Below, piece after piece: positions 19,925-28,846 of a DNA stretch of 64,000 nt. This stretch comes from Caenimonas sedimenti (GTDB lineage: Bacteria > Pseudomonadota > Gammaproteobacteria > Burkholderiales > Burkholderiaceae_C), in NCBI RefSeq assembly GCF_007833165.1, contig NZ_VOBQ01000022.1:62001-126000 (forward strand). The letters run 5' to 3'. The notes below the pieces were generated by a model. It had not been told where the DNA came from and did no database searches. It saw nothing but the letters and a program-made list of their open reading frames with translations. The stretch's first letter is position 1, and every line of letters starts with the position of its first letter. The translations under genes were made by a program, and so were the position numbers.

Positions 19925-20431
19925 ATGAACGCCCTGGAATCCACGTCGACCCGCCCGTACCTGATCCGCGCCCTGTACGACTGGTGCACGGACAACGGCT
20001 TCACGCCCTATGTCGCGGTGCTGGTCGACGACACCGTGCAGGTGCCGCGCGAGTACGTGAAGAACGGCGAGATCGTCCTGAACATCAGCTTCGACGCGAC
20101 CAGTTCGCTGAAGCTGGGCAACGACTTCATCGAGTTCAAGGCCCGGTTTGCCGGCTCCGCGCGCGAAATCATGGTGCCCGTCAACCGGGTGATCGCGATC
20201 TACGCGCGCGAGAACGGGCAGGGCATGGCCTTTCCGGTGCCCGTCCCGTCGGCCGGCGGCGAGGAACCCCCCAAGCAGCCCTCGCCGCTCACCAGCGTCC
20301 CGGCCGCGGGCACGGCGCAGGACGAGGGCAAGGTCGTCCAGCTCGTGACGCCGGAGGCCAGTGCGCCTCCTGATGACGAACCGCCGCGTCCCCCAACCGG
20401 ACCGCGCCCCGCTCTGAAGCGCGTGAAGTAG
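19925..20431 (+). CDS. sspB: ClpXP adaptor SspB
   Basis: SspB delivers ssrA-tagged proteins from stalled ribosomes to the ClpXP protease. The product is 168 aa. The folded N-terminal domain (about residues 1-110) contains the R-P-Y-L-I-R-A-L-Y-D-W-C, N-I-S and F-x-A-R-F-x-G segments. A disordered proline-rich linker follows, then a short C-terminal basic tail that would be the ClpX-docking peptide (about P-A-L-K-R-V-K). It follows sspA by 26 bases. Confidence 0.95.
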   Translation: MNALESTSTRPYLIRALYDWCTDNGFTPYVAVLVDDTVQVPREYVKNGEIVLNISFDATSSLKLGNDFIEFKARFAGSAREIMVPVNRVIAIYARENGQGMAFPVPVPSAGGEEPPKQPSPLTSVPAAGTAQDEGKVVQLVTPEASAPPDDEPPRPPTGPRPALKRVK

Positions 20432-20490
20432 GTTTTAAACCCCGCAGGGGCACCCGGACCGACCGTAGCATCGCGCAGGGCGGTCCCTCC

Positions 20491-20525
20491 ATGACGAAGG
20501 CCGGATTCACTCCGGCCTTCGTCAT
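20491..20525. terminator. Perfect 15-bp stem-loop after sspB
   Basis: ATGACGAAGGCCGGA (20491-20505) pairs perfectly with TCCGGCCTTCGTCAT (20511-20525) around a TTCAC loop, about 60 bases after the sspB stop. There is no clean T-run after it, only CTGATCTAATT. It may be an imperfect intrinsic terminator or a 3' end stabiliser. Confidence 0.65.
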
Positions 20526-20539
20526 CTGATCTAATTAGC

Positions 20540-20570
20540 CACTCTGAAAACGCGCAGCGTTTTCAGAGTG
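20540..20570. repeat. Perfect 14-bp inverted repeat upstream of tRNA-Thr
   Basis: CACTCTGAAAACGC (20540-20553) and GCGTTTTCAGAGTG (20557-20570) are exact inverted copies separated by GCA, ending 7 bases before the tRNA. The AT-rich middle is unlike the surrounding DNA. It could be a terminator working with the preceding stem-loop, a processing signal, or a protein site. The repeat itself is certain; the role is not. Confidence 0.7.
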
Positions 20571-20577
20571 AAGCGAA

Positions 20578-20653
20578 GCCGATTTAGCTCAGTTGGTAGA
20601 GCAACCGCCTTGTAAGCGGTAGGTCGTCCGTTCGATTCGGACAATCGGCACCA
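20578..20653 (+). tRNA. tRNA-Thr (anticodon TGT)
   Basis: This is a 76-base cloverleaf with encoded CCA. The acceptor GCCGATT pairs with AATCGGC, the D-stem GCTC with GAGC, the anticodon stem ACCGC with GCGGT, and the T-stem GTCCG with CGGAC around TTCGATT. The anticodon loop CTTGTAA gives TGT, reading ACA threonine codons. The discriminator base is A, as expected for tRNA-Thr. It stands alone, with no adjacent tRNA and no integrase gene nearby. Confidence 0.97.
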
Positions 20654-20713
20654 ATCTCCCTGCCTCCCAGGACCCGAACTGCGCCGTTGGTCGCACGCCA
20701 CCGAAGCTCTTGC

Positions 20714-21022
20714 TTACTTTCGGGGGCTTTCCAGTTTCAGGCGAATTGAGGTAACCTCCCATCCCCGGCTGTTGAGCTGGCTTTGCAGGATCGGCAGGAT
20801 CTGGCGGAGCTTGGCGGCCGCGGCGCTGCCTTCGACCAGCAGGCACCAGGAGGTCCCCTCGATGGGCCCCGGCCGGATGCTGGCACGCAGCGAAGCAGGG
20901 ATGGATGGTTCGATCGCCTTGAATCGCTCGCCGGATTCGCGCGCCAGCTGCGTGAGCCGGGCCAGCGTTGGCGATGCCTCGGCCGCCTCGTGCACGGGCA
21001 CGGCTGGAAGGCGTCGGTTCAT
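20714..21022 (-). CDS. DUF721 / DciA-like protein
   Basis: This 102-aa protein is of the DUF721 family, whose best-studied member DciA loads the replicative helicase DnaB. It shows the small alpha/beta core, with L-A-R-L-T-Q-L at the N-terminus and a C-terminal segment with W-C-L-L-V then L-R-Q-I-L-P-I-L-Q-S-Q-L. DUF721 genes are frequently found just before the M23 peptidase and secA in Burkholderiales, which supports the call. It is divergent from the M23 gene, with starts 32 bases apart. The helicase role is inference from the family. Confidence 0.75.
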   Translation of the reverse strand: MNRRLPAVPVHEAAEASPTLARLTQLARESGERFKAIEPSIPASLRASIRPGPIEGTSWCLLVEGSAAAAKLRQILPILQSQLNSRGWEVTSIRLKLESPRK

Positions 21023-21054
21023 GGGCAGTGTCGCAAAAAGATGAGGGGACTTCG

Positions 21055-22035
21055 GTGCATTTCATTATCACGGATGCGTGGCTCGCCAAAAGCCGCGCGG
21101 TCCACCTGAGCGGAACGAAACTCGTCCTCGCGCTTTTCACCCTGTCGCTGGCCCTCATGATGTTGGCCGCGGGTCTCTACCACTGGGTGTTCCTGAAGGG
21201 CGCGCGGGAAGGCTGGCCGGTCATCGGCACGCTGGTGAAACTGGTCGTCAAGGACGAATTCGAGCAGCGCGACCGCTTCATGCGCGAGAACCTCGACGCC
21301 ATGGCGCGCAAGCTGGGCGAGATGCAGGCCAAGATGGCCCAGCTCGAGGCGCTCGGCGTCCGGGTGTCCGGCCTGGCGGGCGTGAACCCCGAGGAGATCA
21401 AGAGCGCTCCGGGCCGTGGCGGCGTGCTGGTCGAAGGCCGGTCGCTCACGATGGAGGAGCTGCAGGCCACCCTGTCCGACCTGGACCAGCTCTCCAACCA
21501 GCGCAACGACCTGTTCACGGTCATGGAATCGCGCCTGTTCGACCAGCGCATCAAGAAGATGATGATCCCGACCCAGCAGCCGGTCCAGGCCGGCAATCTG
21601 GGTTCGGCGTTCGGCTGGCGCATCGATCCTTTCACGGGGCGTTCGGCGCTCCACACCGGGCTCGACTTCCAGGCTGACCCCGGCACCCCGATCCTGGCCG
21701 CGGCCGGCGGCGTGGTGGTCACGGCCGAGGTGCACCCCGCCTACGGCAACATGGTCGAGGTGGACCATGGCAACGACCTGATCACGCGCTATGCGCATGC
21801 GTCCCGCCTGCACGTGAAGAAGGGCGATCTCGTCAAACGGGGCCAGAAGATCGCCGAAGTCGGCTCTTCGGGCCGCTCGACCGGCCCCCACCTGCACTTC
21901 GAAGTGATGGTGCAGGGCGTCTACCAGGACCCGAACAAGTTCCTGACCGCCGGGCGGGCCCTGCCTGCCTTGGCGGCGGTGGCCCCGGCCGCGGTCGCAC
22001 CGGCGCCGGCCCTCCAGATGCCCTCCCGCAGGTAA
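21055..22035 (+). CDS. M23 family (LytM-type) metallopeptidase, membrane-anchored
   Basis: This 326-aa protein has one N-terminal membrane helix (about residues 20-45), a periplasmic coiled coil (about 65-160) and a C-terminal LytM/peptidase M23 domain. Zinc residues H200 and D204 (H-T-G-L-D) and H279/H281 (H-L-H-F-E) are intact, so it should cleave peptidoglycan cross-links rather than be an EnvC/NlpD-type degenerate activator. The GTG at 21055 is chosen because a GAGGGGA site precedes it and the upstream frame is antisense to the DUF721 gene. The C-terminal tail is alanine/proline-rich. It lies directly before secA. Confidence 0.92.
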   Translation: MHFIITDAWLAKSRAVHLSGTKLVLALFTLSLALMMLAAGLYHWVFLKGAREGWPVIGTLVKLVVKDEFEQRDRFMRENLDAMARKLGEMQAKMAQLEALGVRVSGLAGVNPEEIKSAPGRGGVLVEGRSLTMEELQATLSDLDQLSNQRNDLFTVMESRLFDQRIKKMMIPTQQPVQAGNLGSAFGWRIDPFTGRSALHTGLDFQADPGTPILAAAGGVVVTAEVHPAYGNMVEVDHGNDLITRYAHASRLHVKKGDLVKRGQKIAEVGSSGRSTGPHLHFEVMVQGVYQDPNKFLTAGRALPALAAVAPAAVAPAPALQMPSRR

Positions 22036-22160
22036 AATCCCTGGCTTTGCCGCCACAGCCCAGCCTTGCAAAGGCGCTGCGGCGGCTCCATTTCACCTGC
22101 ACCGACAACTAGAGGATGGCGCCGTCCGCCGGGCTTGAGCCCGCCGGATCGGCCGCGTTC

Positions 22161-24914
22161 ATGGCCAACAACTTCCTGACCAAAATCTTCGGCTCCCGCA
22201 ACGACCGGCTGCTCAAGCAGTTCCGCAAGTCGGTGACGGCCATCAATGCGCTGGAGCCCCAGTTCGAGCAGCTGAGCGACGAGCAGCTGCGCGCCAAGAC
22301 CCAGGAGTTCCGCGATCGCGTCGCCGGCGGCGAGGCGCTCGACGCGATCCTGCCCGAAGCTTTCGCCGTCGTCCGCGAAGGGTCGAAGCGGGTCATGAAG
22401 ATGCGCCACTTCGACGTCCAGCTGATGGGCGGGGTGGCGCTGCACCAGGGCAAGATCGCCGAGATGCGGACCGGCGAGGGCAAGACCCTCACCGCGACCC
22501 TGCCGGTGTACCTGAACGCGCTCACCGGCAAGGGCGTGCACGTGGTCACGGTGAACGACTACCTGGCCAATCGCGACGCCCAGTGGATGGGCAAGCTGTA
22601 CAACTTCCTGGGGCTCACCGTGGGCGTGAACCTGCCGCAGATGCCGCGCGAGCAGAAGCAGGCGGCCTACCGCTGCGACATCACCTACGGCACCAACAAC
22701 GAGTACGGCTTCGACTACCTGCGCGACAACATGGTCTACGAGTCCAACGACCGCGTGCAGCGGGCGCTGAACTACGCGATCGTCGACGAGGTGGACTCGA
22801 TCCTGATCGACGAGGCGCGCACGCCCCTGATCATCAGCGGCCAGGCCGAGGACCACACGGACCTCTATGTCGCCATCAACAAGGTGGTGCCGCTGCTCAC
22901 GAAGCAGGAAGGCGAGGCCGACCCGCGCACCGGCGAGGGCGTCACCAAGCCCGGCGATTTCACGGTGGACGAGAAGACCCACCAGGTGTTCCTGACCGAG
23001 GCCGGCCACGAGAACGCCGAACGCATCCTGTTCAACCTGGGCCTCATTCCCGAGGGCGCGACGCTGTACGACCCGGCGAACATCTCGCTGATGCACCACC
23101 TGAACGCGGCGCTGCGGGCCAACAAGCTCTACCACCGCGACCAGCACTACGTCGTGCAGGAAGGCGAGGTCGTCATCGTCGACGAGTTCACCGGCCGGCT
23201 GATGAGCGGGCGCCGCTGGAGCGACGGCCTGCATCAGGCCGTGGAAGCCAAGGAGGGCGTGCAGATCCAGCCCGAGAACCAGACGCTCGCTTCGATCACG
23301 TTCCAGAACTACTTCCGCCTCTACGGCAAGCTCGCCGGCATGACGGGCACGGCCGACACCGAAGCCTACGAATTCCAGGAGATCTACGGCCTGGAAACCG
23401 TCGTGATCCCGCCGAACAAGCCGAGCCGCCGCGACGACCAGCTCGATCGCGTGTACAAGACCGCGCGCGAGAAGTACGAAGCCGCCATCATCGACATCCG
23501 CGAGTGCCACGAGCGCGGCCAGCCGGTGCTGGTGGGCACCACGTCGATCGAGAACTCGGAAATCATCGCCCAGCTGCTCGAGAAGGCGAAGCTGCCGCAC
23601 CAGGTGCTCAACGCCAAGCAGCACGCGCGCGAAGCCGACATCGTGGCGCAGGCCGGCCGCCCGAAGATGATCACCATCGCCACCAACATGGCGGGCCGCG
23701 GCACCGACATCGTGCTGGGCGGCAACGTCGAGAAGGCGATCGAGGCACTGGAGGCCGACGAGACGGTGGAAGCCGCCGGCAAGCAGGAACGCATCGCGCA
23801 GATGCGCGCCGAGTGGCAGAAGGAACACGAATTCGTGGTGGCCCAGGGCGGGCTGCGCATCATCGCGACCGAGCGGCATGAAAGCCGCCGCATCGACAAC
23901 CAGCTGCGCGGCCGGTCCGGGCGCCAGGGCGACCCGGGCTCGTCGCGGTTCTACCTGAGCCTGGACGATCCGCTGATGCGCATCTTCGCGGGCGACCGCG
24001 TGCGCGCCATCATGGAACGCCTGAAGATGCCCGATGGCGAAGCCATCGAAGCCGGCATCGTCACGCGCAGCATCGAGAGCGCGCAGCGCAAGGTCGAAGG
24101 CCGCAACTTCGACATCCGCAAGCAATTGCTGGAGTACGACGACGTCTCCAACGACCAGCGCAAGGTCATCTACCAGCAGCGCAACGACATCCTCGACGCC
24201 AAGGAGCTCGGCGACCAGATCGCGGGGCTGCGCGAAGGCTGCTTCACCGACCTGGCCCACCAGTACGTGCCACCGGAATCGGTCGAGGAACAGTGGGACC
24301 TGCCGGGCCTGGAAAAAGTGCTGGCCGAGGAATGGGAGATCCAGCTGGCGCTCCGGCAGGAAGTCGAGGCCTCCAGCACGATCACCGACGACGAGATCGC
24401 CGAAAAAGTGGTGGCCGCGGCCAATGCCGCCTTCGACGCCAAGGTGGCGCAGATCGGCGCCGAGAACTTCACCCAGTTCGAGCGCATGGTGCTGCTGCAA
24501 AGCATCGATACCCATTGGCGTGAGCACCTGTCCGCCCTCGACTACCTGCGCCAGGGCATCCACCTGCGCGGCTACGCCCAGAAGCAGCCGAAGCAGGAAT
24601 ACAAGCGCGAGGCGTTCGAGCTGTTCGGCCAGATGCTGGACGCGGTGAAGAACGAGGTGACCAAGATCCTGATGACGGTCAAGGTGCAGTCCGGCGAACA
24701 GCTGGAGCAGGCGGCTGATGAGCTGGAGAACCGCGCCGAGCGCATCGCGAACGTGACCTACACCGCGCCGACCGAGACGGGCGAGGTCGAAAGCATCGTC
24801 GACGAAGGGACTGCTCGTGCGCCGGCCTCGGCCATGGCGCGCGTCGGCCGCAACGACCCCTGCCCGTGCGGCAGCGGCAAGAAGTACAAGCACTGCCACG
24901 GGCAATTGACCTGA
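22161..24914 (+). CDS. secA: Preprotein translocase ATPase SecA
   Basis: SecA drives post-translational export through SecYEG. The product is 917 aa. Walker A is G-E-G-K-T at about residues 105-109. The [15 protein letters not shown] segment is the DEAD-like Walker B, and [10 protein letters not shown] is the helicase motif. The C-terminal zinc and SecB-binding tail [14 protein letters not shown] is complete. The ATG at 22161 gives the standard [16 protein letters not shown] start; an upstream ATG at 22116 is not family-like. Confidence 0.98.
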   Translation: MANNFLTKIFGSRNDRLLKQFRKSVTAINALEPQFEQLSDEQLRAKTQEFRDRVAGGEALDAILPEAFAVVREGSKRVMKMRHFDVQLMGGVALHQGKIAEMRTGEGKTLTATLPVYLNALTGKGVHVVTVNDYLANRDAQWMGKLYNFLGLTVGVNLPQMPREQKQAAYRCDITYGTNNEYGFDYLRDNMVYESNDRVQRALNYAIVDEVDSILIDEARTPLIISGQAEDHTDLYVAINKVVPLLTKQEGEADPRTGEGVTKPGDFTVDEKTHQVFLTEAGHENAERILFNLGLIPEGATLYDPANISLMHHLNAALRANKLYHRDQHYVVQEGEVVIVDEFTGRLMSGRRWSDGLHQAVEAKEGVQIQPENQTLASITFQNYFRLYGKLAGMTGTADTEAYEFQEIYGLETVVIPPNKPSRRDDQLDRVYKTAREKYEAAIIDIRECHERGQPVLVGTTSIENSEIIAQLLEKAKLPHQVLNAKQHAREADIVAQAGRPKMITIATNMAGRGTDIVLGGNVEKAIEALEADETVEAAGKQERIAQMRAEWQKEHEFVVAQGGLRIIATERHESRRIDNQLRGRSGRQGDPGSSRFYLSLDDPLMRIFAGDRVRAIMERLKMPDGEAIEAGIVTRSIESAQRKVEGRNFDIRKQLLEYDDVSNDQRKVIYQQRNDILDAKELGDQIAGLREGCFTDLAHQYVPPESVEEQWDLPGLEKVLAEEWEIQLALRQEVEASSTITDDEIAEKVVAAANAAFDAKVAQIGAENFTQFERMVLLQSIDTHWREHLSALDYLRQGIHLRGYAQKQPKQEYKREAFELFGQMLDAVKNEVTKILMTVKVQSGEQLEQAADELENRAERIANVTYTAPTETGEVESIVDEGTARAPASAMARVGRNDPCPCGSGKKYKHCHGQLT

Positions 24915-24983
24915 TACAGATGCTTGCAGGTCTTGGTTGCCGGCGGGGTGCGCGGGGCGTGAAAACGTTTATATAGTCGAGCC

Positions 24984-25916
24984 ATGACGGACGACCCCGA
25001 CCAGACGGCATCGCTCATGACGCCTGCGCGCCTCGCGCAGCTGCGCATGAAGCCCGCCAAGCCGGCCGGCACGCCCACCGCGTACCTGGACCAGCTCGCG
25101 GCGGACGCGGGCAGCGGCCACGTGCGCCGCCTGGTCGATCTGCGCAAGCAACTCGAGGTGCAGGCGCGCGAGCGCAACTACAACGGCGTGGCGACGGCGC
25201 TGGAGTCACTATCGGCCGAACTCCCCAAGCTGGACTTCGAACTGCTGCAGCCCAAGGGCTGGCTGGCGCGCGCCACCGGCAAGGGCAAGGAAGAGGGCGC
25301 GGGCTTCGTGGCGCAGTACGAGCGCATCGGCCGCGCCATCGAGGACCTGGCCGACGAAGTCAAGGAGGCGCACAAGAAGCACCAGGCGCTGACACCGGTG
25401 ACGGAGCGTTCGCTCGTCGAATTCGAGGTGGAGGAGCGCGCGATCGACAAGATCGTCGGCCAGGGCAGCCGCTGGCTGCAGGACATGCGCGCCCAGTTGA
25501 AGACCCGCCAGTTCAGCGGGCCCGACGTCGAAGCGCAGAAGCTGATCGACGAAGACACCAAGCGCTGTGAACTGCTGGTGGGCCGGCTCAAGCACCTCGG
25601 CTTCGCGCGGTCGGCGGCGCAACACACCAAGGAGCGCGTGAACACCACGGCCGGCAAGCGCGAGGGCGCCCTGGGCGCGTTGCAGTCCATGCTCGATGGC
25701 GAGGTGAAAGCCTGGCGCTCCCGCTTGCGGCTGGTCGCCGAGGCTGTCGCCGAAGGCGGCCCCGGCGTCGACCTCGAGCCGGCGCGGACGGCGCACGACG
25801 AGCTCATGAAGGCGCTCAAGCGGGCCAGCCGCGACTGCAACCAGCTGCAGTTCTACGAGAAGGATCTCGTCGACGAGCTGGCCGCGCTCGAAAAGCCGCT
25901 GCAGGAAGCCGTCTAG
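24984..25916 (+). CDS. Coiled-coil protein with weak TelA-like resemblance
   Basis: This 310-aa soluble protein is strongly charged and predicted almost wholly helical. The segment L-Q-P-K-G-W-L-A-R-A-T-G-K-G-K followed by Y-E-R-I-G-R-A-I-E-D-L recalls the core of TelA/toxic-anion-resistance proteins (a K-P-x-G-F-L-x-R-L-F-G motif then F-x-K-Y-Q). The resemblance is by eye and short, so the family call is tentative. No enzymatic motif, signal peptide or membrane segment is visible. An AT-rich TTTATATAG just before the ATG may hold a -10 box. It lies between secA and coaX. The function is unknown. Confidence 0.5.
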   Translation: MTDDPDQTASLMTPARLAQLRMKPAKPAGTPTAYLDQLAADAGSGHVRRLVDLRKQLEVQARERNYNGVATALESLSAELPKLDFELLQPKGWLARATGKGKEEGAGFVAQYERIGRAIEDLADEVKEAHKKHQALTPVTERSLVEFEVEERAIDKIVGQGSRWLQDMRAQLKTRQFSGPDVEAQKLIDEDTKRCELLVGRLKHLGFARSAAQHTKERVNTTAGKREGALGALQSMLDGEVKAWRSRLRLVAEAVAEGGPGVDLEPARTAHDELMKALKRASRDCNQLQFYEKDLVDELAALEKPLQEAV

Positions 25917-25934
25917 GACGGGCTCGCCCCTGAC

Positions 25935-26708
25935 ATGCCACTGCTGGCGATCGACATTGGCAACACGCGCCTGAAGTGGGCGCTCTACGCCACGACGGAG
26001 CCAGGTGCCGCGCCGCTGGCGCAGGGCGCGGAATTCCTCGAAAACATCGACAAGCTCGCCGACGGCGCCTGGGCGCAACTGGCCCCGCCCGACCGCATGC
26101 TGGGATGCTGCGTCGCCGCCGACGCCGTCAAGCGCCGGGTCGAAGAGCAGATGGAAGAACTATGGGACATCCCCGCCCACTGGGTGGTGTCCAGCGGTGC
26201 CGAGGCCGGGGTCTCGAATGGTTACGACCATCCGACACGCCTGGGCGCCGACCGCTGGGTGGCGATGATCGGCGCGCGCCAGCGCGTGCTGGTGGCGGGT
26301 GCCGCCCGGCCCGCGGTCGTGGTGATGGTGGGCACGGCCGTGACGGTCGAGGCCCTCGATGCCGACGGCCACTTCCTCGGCGGCCTCATCCTGCCCGGCC
26401 ACGGCATCATGCTGCGCGCGCTGGAGAGCGGCACCGCGGGCCTGCACGTGCCGACTGGCGAGGTGCGCGAATTCCCGACCAACACCAGTGATGCGCTCAC
26501 CAGCGGCGGCACGTTTGCCATCGCCGGCGCGATCGAACGCATGGTGCAGCACCTGCGCCGGCGGTCCGGCACCGACCCGGTCTGCATCATGACCGGCGGC
26601 GCGGGCTGGAAGATGGCGCCCCACTTGCTGGAGGGCTTCGAACTGGTGGAGAGCCTGATCTTCGACGGGCTGCTGGTCATCGCCCGCAGCCGCGCCGCCG
26701 CGCAATGA
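25935..26708 (+). CDS. coaX: Type III pantothenate kinase
   Basis: CoaX phosphorylates pantothenate in the first step of coenzyme A synthesis and belongs to the ASKHA fold; it needs a monovalent cation and is insensitive to CoA feedback. The product is 257 aa. The phosphate-1 motif D-I-G-N-T-R-L-K, the G-A-D-R-W-V-A pantothenate loop and the phosphate-2 motif G-T-A-V-T-V-E are present. Supply of CoA fits the many CoA-linked genes further downstream but is not specific to them. A binding-protein gene follows after 22 bases. Confidence 0.94.
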   Translation: MPLLAIDIGNTRLKWALYATTEPGAAPLAQGAEFLENIDKLADGAWAQLAPPDRMLGCCVAADAVKRRVEEQMEELWDIPAHWVVSSGAEAGVSNGYDHPTRLGADRWVAMIGARQRVLVAGAARPAVVVMVGTAVTVEALDADGHFLGGLILPGHGIMLRALESGTAGLHVPTGEVREFPTNTSDALTSGGTFAIAGAIERMVQHLRRRSGTDPVCIMTGGAGWKMAPHLLEGFELVESLIFDGLLVIARSRAAAQ

Positions 26709-26730
26709 ATCGACCTGGAAGGAACCTGTC

Positions 26731-27747
26731 GTGACCCAATCCATCCCTCGCCGAGCCCTCCTGCTGCTGGCCCTGGCCGCCGCCGGGGTGCAGGCCCAGG
26801 CGCCCACGCCTTCGCGCCCCGCGCGCCCTGCGGCCGCCACGCCCGGCAAGCCCTGGCCCACCCAGCCCGTCAAGATCATGGTGGGCTTCCCGGGCGGCTC
26901 CACCCCCGATCTCGTCGCCCGCACGATCGCCGAGCCGCTTTCGCGCGCGCTGGGCCAGCCCGTGGTCGTGGAAAACCGGCCCGGTGCCGGCGGGAACATC
27001 GCCGCCGACATCGTGGCGAAGGCCACCGACGAGCACACCATCGGCGTGATGATCAACGGCAACCTGACCATCGCCAGGATGCTCAACCCGGCGACGCCGT
27101 ACGACCCGGCGCGGGACCTGGCGCCCATCAGCCTGATCGGCACGGCGCCGCTGCTGCTCACCGCGCCGGCGAGCCTGCCGTTCACCAACGCCCAGGAGTT
27201 CTTCCTGGCCGCGCGCAACGGTGGCGACAAGTGGAGCTACGGCACGCCCGGCGTCGGCACCGTCGGCCACATCGGCATGGAGTTGCTCAAGACGAAGACC
27301 AACATTTCTCCGGTGCACGTTCCCTACCCCGGCAACCCGCAGGTCATCAACGCGATGATCGGCGGGCAGATCCAGCTCTCGCTGCTGCCCCCGGGGCTGG
27401 CGGCCGCGCAGATCCGCGCGGGCAAGCTCAAGGCCGTGGGTGTCACCTCGGTCAACCGCAGCCCGCTGGTCCCTGAATACCCAAGCCTCGACGAAGGCGG
27501 TATCCGCGGCTTCCAGCTCGAGATCTGGACGGCGGCCGCTGCGCCGGCCTCCATGCCGAAGCCGGTCGTGGCCAGGCTGTCGGCGCTGATCAGCGAGATC
27601 GCCCGCTCGCCGGACGTGCGGCAGAAGCTGTTTCAGCAGGGCTGGCAGGTGGCCGGTACTTCGGCGGAGGGCCTGGCCAACCGCATGAAGTCCGACACCA
27701 ACCTGCTGGGTGGCGTCATCGCCATGCGGAACATCAAAGTCGAGTGA
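26731..27747 (+). CDS. Tripartite tricarboxylate transporter (Bug/TctC-type) substrate-binding protein
   Basis: This 338-aa periplasmic solute receptor is of the Bug family, which is greatly expanded in Burkholderiales. A signal peptide (about 1-22, ending at V-Q-A-Q) is followed by an alanine/proline linker, then the family start W-P-T-Q-P-V-K-I-M-V-G-F-P-G-G and the V-E-N-R-P-G-A-G-G-N-I motif. No TctA/TctB membrane genes are adjacent, which is common for orphan Bug proteins. The GTG at 26731 has a GGAAGGA ribosome site. The ligand cannot be predicted. It ends 4 bases from the convergent DUF2817 gene. Confidence 0.9.
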   Translation: MTQSIPRRALLLLALAAAGVQAQAPTPSRPARPAAATPGKPWPTQPVKIMVGFPGGSTPDLVARTIAEPLSRALGQPVVVENRPGAGGNIAADIVAKATDEHTIGVMINGNLTIARMLNPATPYDPARDLAPISLIGTAPLLLTAPASLPFTNAQEFFLAARNGGDKWSYGTPGVGTVGHIGMELLKTKTNISPVHVPYPGNPQVINAMIGGQIQLSLLPPGLAAAQIRAGKLKAVGVTSVNRSPLVPEYPSLDEGGIRGFQLEIWTAAAAPASMPKPVVARLSALISEIARSPDVRQKLFQQGWQVAGTSAEGLANRMKSDTNLLGGVIAMRNIKVE

Positions 27748-27751
27748 CGGG

Positions 27752-28846
27752 CTAGGCCGAGAGGCCTGCGATCGCCTGCTCCAGCGATTCGCGGGCCTGC
27801 GCCACGATCTGCTCCCGCCACTCGTCGGTGTCGGTGTAGAACGCATCCAGCATCTTCTGCTTGATCGCCTTGGCGAGCTCGGGCGGGGCTTCAGGGTGCT
27901 GCTCCAGCCAGTGCTCGCCGCGCAGGGCCTGCAAGGTTTCCAGCACCGGGACGGTGCCGTACTCCATCGCGATGCCGGTGTATTCCGCCTGCGGGCATTC
28001 CTCGTACACCGCGCCCCACATCAGGCCCGTGAGGAAGGCTGACGTCGAGGAGCCGTCGTAGATGGACGTCACCGGCGTGCGGCCGCCGCCGCTCCACCAC
28101 GCCCGCGCGCGTGCGACGGAAGCAGCGTCGTCGCGGCCGGCGTAGATGCGCTCGCCCTTGCCGCTCGGGCCCAGGCCGGTGTGGATGTCGATCCAGCCGA
28201 TGCGCGCCGCGCGCCGCCCGTGCGCACGAAGCACCTCGCGCAGCGCCAGGTTGCTCCACGTCGGCGCCTGGCCGCCGAAGAACAGGCCCTCCGGGTGCGC
28301 GTGCTGGCCGCCGCTCACGGCGGCCTGGAAGGCGGCCTCGCCGCGTGTCGCGAGGTATTGCCCGGTGGCTTGCAGGTTCGCGGCGTCCGGCGGCCACACG
28401 TCGGGCAGCAGCAATGGATGGATCTCGCTGTACGCCGGGTTCACGGGCAGGGGCTTCTCGAAATCGTGGAAGTTGCGGTTCAGGTCGACGTTCTCGTGCG
28501 TCGTGCGGCGGATGTGCGAGAAGCCGTACGGGTTGAGCGCGTGGATGTAGAGCACCGCCACGCCCTTGTCCGCCGCGGCTTGGCGCCAGGCCTGGTTGCG
28601 AAGTGCATCGACTTGCACGCCGCTGCCGCAATAGCCCTCCACGCCGTGGCAGGCGCTGGTCAGGATCAGCAGCTTGGCTGCATCGGGCGAACCATCTCGC
28701 GCGACGTCCATGGCAAGTTGCTCGCCATCGCGGCCGGGCAGGGGATGCGGCTTCGATTCGACGCTCAGGCCCGCGTCGGCGGCGGCCTGCAGGAACTTCT
28801 GGCGGGCTTCGGCGTAGCTGGTCGAGAACGCGTCACTCGCCGTCAT
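27752..28846 (-). CDS. DUF2817 / M14-like carboxypeptidase-related protein
   Basis: This 364-aa protein is of the DUF2817 family, related to zinc carboxypeptidases (M14). Possible zinc ligands are in T-S-A-C-H-G-V-E-G (H and E) and W-I-D-I-H-T-G-L-G (H). A N-P-Y-G-F-S-H-I-R-R-T-x-x-x-N-V-D-L-N-R-N-F segment matches the substrate-carboxylate arginine/asparagine region of M14 enzymes. No signal peptide is seen, so it is cytoplasmic. Its start overlaps the stop of the upstream M20 amidohydrolase (ATGA), so the two form one operon, probably acting on peptides or acylated amino acids. Confidence 0.82.
   Translation of the reverse strand: MTASDAFSTSYAEARQKFLQAAADAGLSVESKPHPLPGRDGEQLAMDVARDGSPDAAKLLILTSACHGVEGYCGSGVQVDALRNQAWRQAAADKGVAVLYIHALNPYGFSHIRRTTHENVDLNRNFHDFEKPLPVNPAYSEIHPLLLPDVWPPDAANLQATGQYLATRGEAAFQAAVSGGQHAHPEGLFFGGQAPTWSNLALREVLRAHGRRAARIGWIDIHTGLGPSGKGERIYAGRDDAASVARARAWWSGGGRTPVTSIYDGSSTSAFLTGLMWGAVYEECPQAEYTGIAMEYGTVPVLETLQALRGEHWLEQHPEAPPELAKAIKQKMLDAFYTDTDEWREQIVAQARESLEQAIAGLSA

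Noticed and set aside
20578-20653. tRNA-Thr as a prophage or integrative element attachment site
   Set aside because: No integrase, no repeated tRNA 3' end nearby and ordinary flanking housekeeping genes.
21921-24905. A 994-codon open frame antisense to secA
   Set aside because: Long antisense frames are expected in GC-rich codon usage. It has no domain pattern and lies entirely opposite a certain gene.
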